DNA of 64,000 nucleotides from Pleomorphovibrio marinus (GTDB lineage Bacteria > Bacteroidota > Bacteroidia > Cytophagales > Cyclobacteriaceae). The position numbers and the translations under genes were made by a program. The stretch covers positions 620,001 to 684,000 of the forward strand of contig NZ_QCXY01000001.1 of assembly GCF_003347495.1 (NCBI RefSeq), written 5' to 3'. This document shows, one piece after another, positions 63,210-64,000 of this stretch (the stretch's first letter is position 1; each line of letters opens with the position of its first letter). Under the pieces are notes generated by a model. The model did not search any database. It was not told the origin of the DNA and saw only the letters and a list, made by a program, of their open reading frames with translations.

Positions 63210-64000
63210 TTAATCAAGTTCGTCTGCAGGCATAAGGCTCATTTCAGAGATGGTGATTCCATCCGGGCCTAAATTCCCCTGCCAACTACCGGCCTTTATC
63301 ACGACATAGTGTGTTCCACCTGTTTCGAAGGTGATGGTACCATCATTTTCTCCACCTCCGTCGCAACCAATTTCTACAATATTACCGGAATAGGGGTCCT
63401 CTCCGCATCCTGCCCATGTATTTATTGCGTATAAATTATTGGCACCATAATCATCTCCATCTTCCGGTTCTTGGTCGCTTAAATGAAATTCCAGCCAGGA
63501 CTGATGCATTCCTCCACCTGAAACTTCAGCAGAGAAAACATATTCTTTACCGCCTTCCACTTCAAATGCCTGCCAGATGACCACATTGGTTTCCACGTCG
63601 TCCTCTCCATTGGACAAAACGAGTCCTTCTTCCGTGAAATCATGTCCAGTGAGCAAATCATCCCCACCATTATAAACCGTCCAAGCACTTTCATCCTGAA
63701 AACCATTGTCTTCAATTCTTTCTCCTGCCAGGCTGGGGTCAATCACACGTATTTCCCTACGGATCTCTTGTCCGGTTCCTTCTCCTTGAATGGCCAGAAC
63801 AATCGTATAGGTACCAGCTCCCGGAAAGGTATGGGAAGGGGAGTCCTCCGTGGAATGATCCGATCCATCCCCAAATTGCCAATACGATGAATGGTAGTTT
63901 TGGGAAGTATTCGTAAAATGGATGAGCATGGGATTTTCCTCATCGGGCTCAAAGCTAAAATCTGCCGATGATGCCGGCCCTGTTTCGTCATCCTGACAAC
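63210..64000 (-). CDS. PKD-domain lipoprotein, partial at window end
   Basis: The frame is open to the window edge. Reading upstream of the internal ATG at 63929 gives CQDDETGPASSADFSFEPDE, and this Cys at 63998-63996 is probably the acylated residue, so only the signal peptide is missing. The first 80 residues form a PKD domain (FSFEPDEENPMLIHFTNTS, YWQFGDGSDHS, HTFPGAGTYTIVLAI); the rest is a beta-sandwich with carbohydrate-binding look (DDVETNVVIWQAFEVEGGKEYVFSAEVSGGG). It is a surface glycan-binding protein like SusE/F, placed before the GH95-GH78 operon. A SusC/D pair probably lies beyond 64000 (inference). Confidence 0.8.
   Translation of the reverse strand, partial: CQDDETGPASSADFSFEPDEENPMLIHFTNTSQNYHSSYWQFGDGSDHSTEDSPSHTFPGAGTYTIVLAIQGEGTGQEIRREIRVIDPSLAGERIEDNGFQDESAWTVYNGGDDLLTGHDFTEEGLVLSNGEDDVETNVVIWQAFEVEGGKEYVFSAEVSGGGMHQSWLEFHLSDQEPEDGDDYGANNLYAINTWAGCGEDPYSGNIVEIGCDGGGENDGTITFETGGTHYVVIKAGSWQGNLGPDGITISEMSLMPADELD

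Overview
The window reads as a chromosomal segment of a Bacteroidota bacterium, most likely a marine or soil member of the Cyclobacteriaceae and relatives. I infer this from family content and style, not from a database match. It has a SusC/SusD pair, a giant hybrid two-component system (HTCS) regulator, many lipoprotein signals, Bacteroidota-type promoters (TTG, about 17-19 nt, TAnnTTTG), weak Shine-Dalgarno use, and many sugar-catabolic genes. There are no rRNA genes and one intact tRNA (Pro, UGG).

Layout. 1-3142: rhamnose catabolism (3' part of an L-rhamnose isomerase, an FGGY kinase, a secreted esterase). 3144-9839: transport and housekeeping genes (cation/proton antiporter, alpha/beta hydrolase, Na/Pi cotransporter, PiT-like membrane protein, TadA, superoxide dismutase). 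10062-17038: an outer-membrane beta-barrel receptor, an RsbQ-PAS/histidine kinase pair, and a Gfo/Idh/MocA dehydrogenase with a TIM-barrel sugar isomerase. 18049-24532: a CASTOR/POLLUX-like channel, a lipoprotein, a membrane-anchored AraC regulator and a GH3 lipoprotein. 24588-31807 (minus): two tandem neutral-ceramidase-like hydrolases, a PVC-type haem-binding dehydrogenase and an alpha/beta hydrolase, divergent from the HTCS at 31941-36062. 36499-40700: an accessory region with an unrecognised helical protein, an AAA/DUF4143 ATPase flanked by cas4 fragments, a VapBC-type pair, a four-helix-bundle gene fragment and two CRISPR-like repeats. This looks like a decayed type I-B CRISPR locus.

40715-44290 (minus): panB, a phosphoribosyltransferase, rsgA and waaA, a core block. 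44452-49149: a planctomycete-style pair (cytochrome/DUF1549/LamG/DUF1553 plus DUF1501). 49170-49614: a promoter, two degenerate tRNA-Pro-like units, the intact tRNA-Pro and a terminator. 49625-50123: a prolyl oligopeptidase pseudogene and intergenic repeats. 50526-55717: SusC (one frameshift), SusD and a small lipoprotein. 55739-64000 (minus): VOC protein, GH78 alpha-L-rhamnosidase, an (alpha/alpha)6 glycosidase, GH95 alpha-L-fucosidase/galactosidase and a PKD lipoprotein cut by the window end. The GH78/GH95 operon would release rhamnose and fucose or galactose from a plant or algal glycan, and the rhamnose genes at the left edge could process the rhamnose.

The most unusual signals are non-coding. 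One is a family of intergenic elements bounded at both ends by ATGAAA that fill gaps exactly between the stop codon of one gene and the start codon of the next. The other is the tandem tRNA-Pro-derived array. No convincing wholly new protein system was found. The HTCS/ceramidase/PVC locus, which lacks SusCD, is the best candidate for an undescribed catabolic module.
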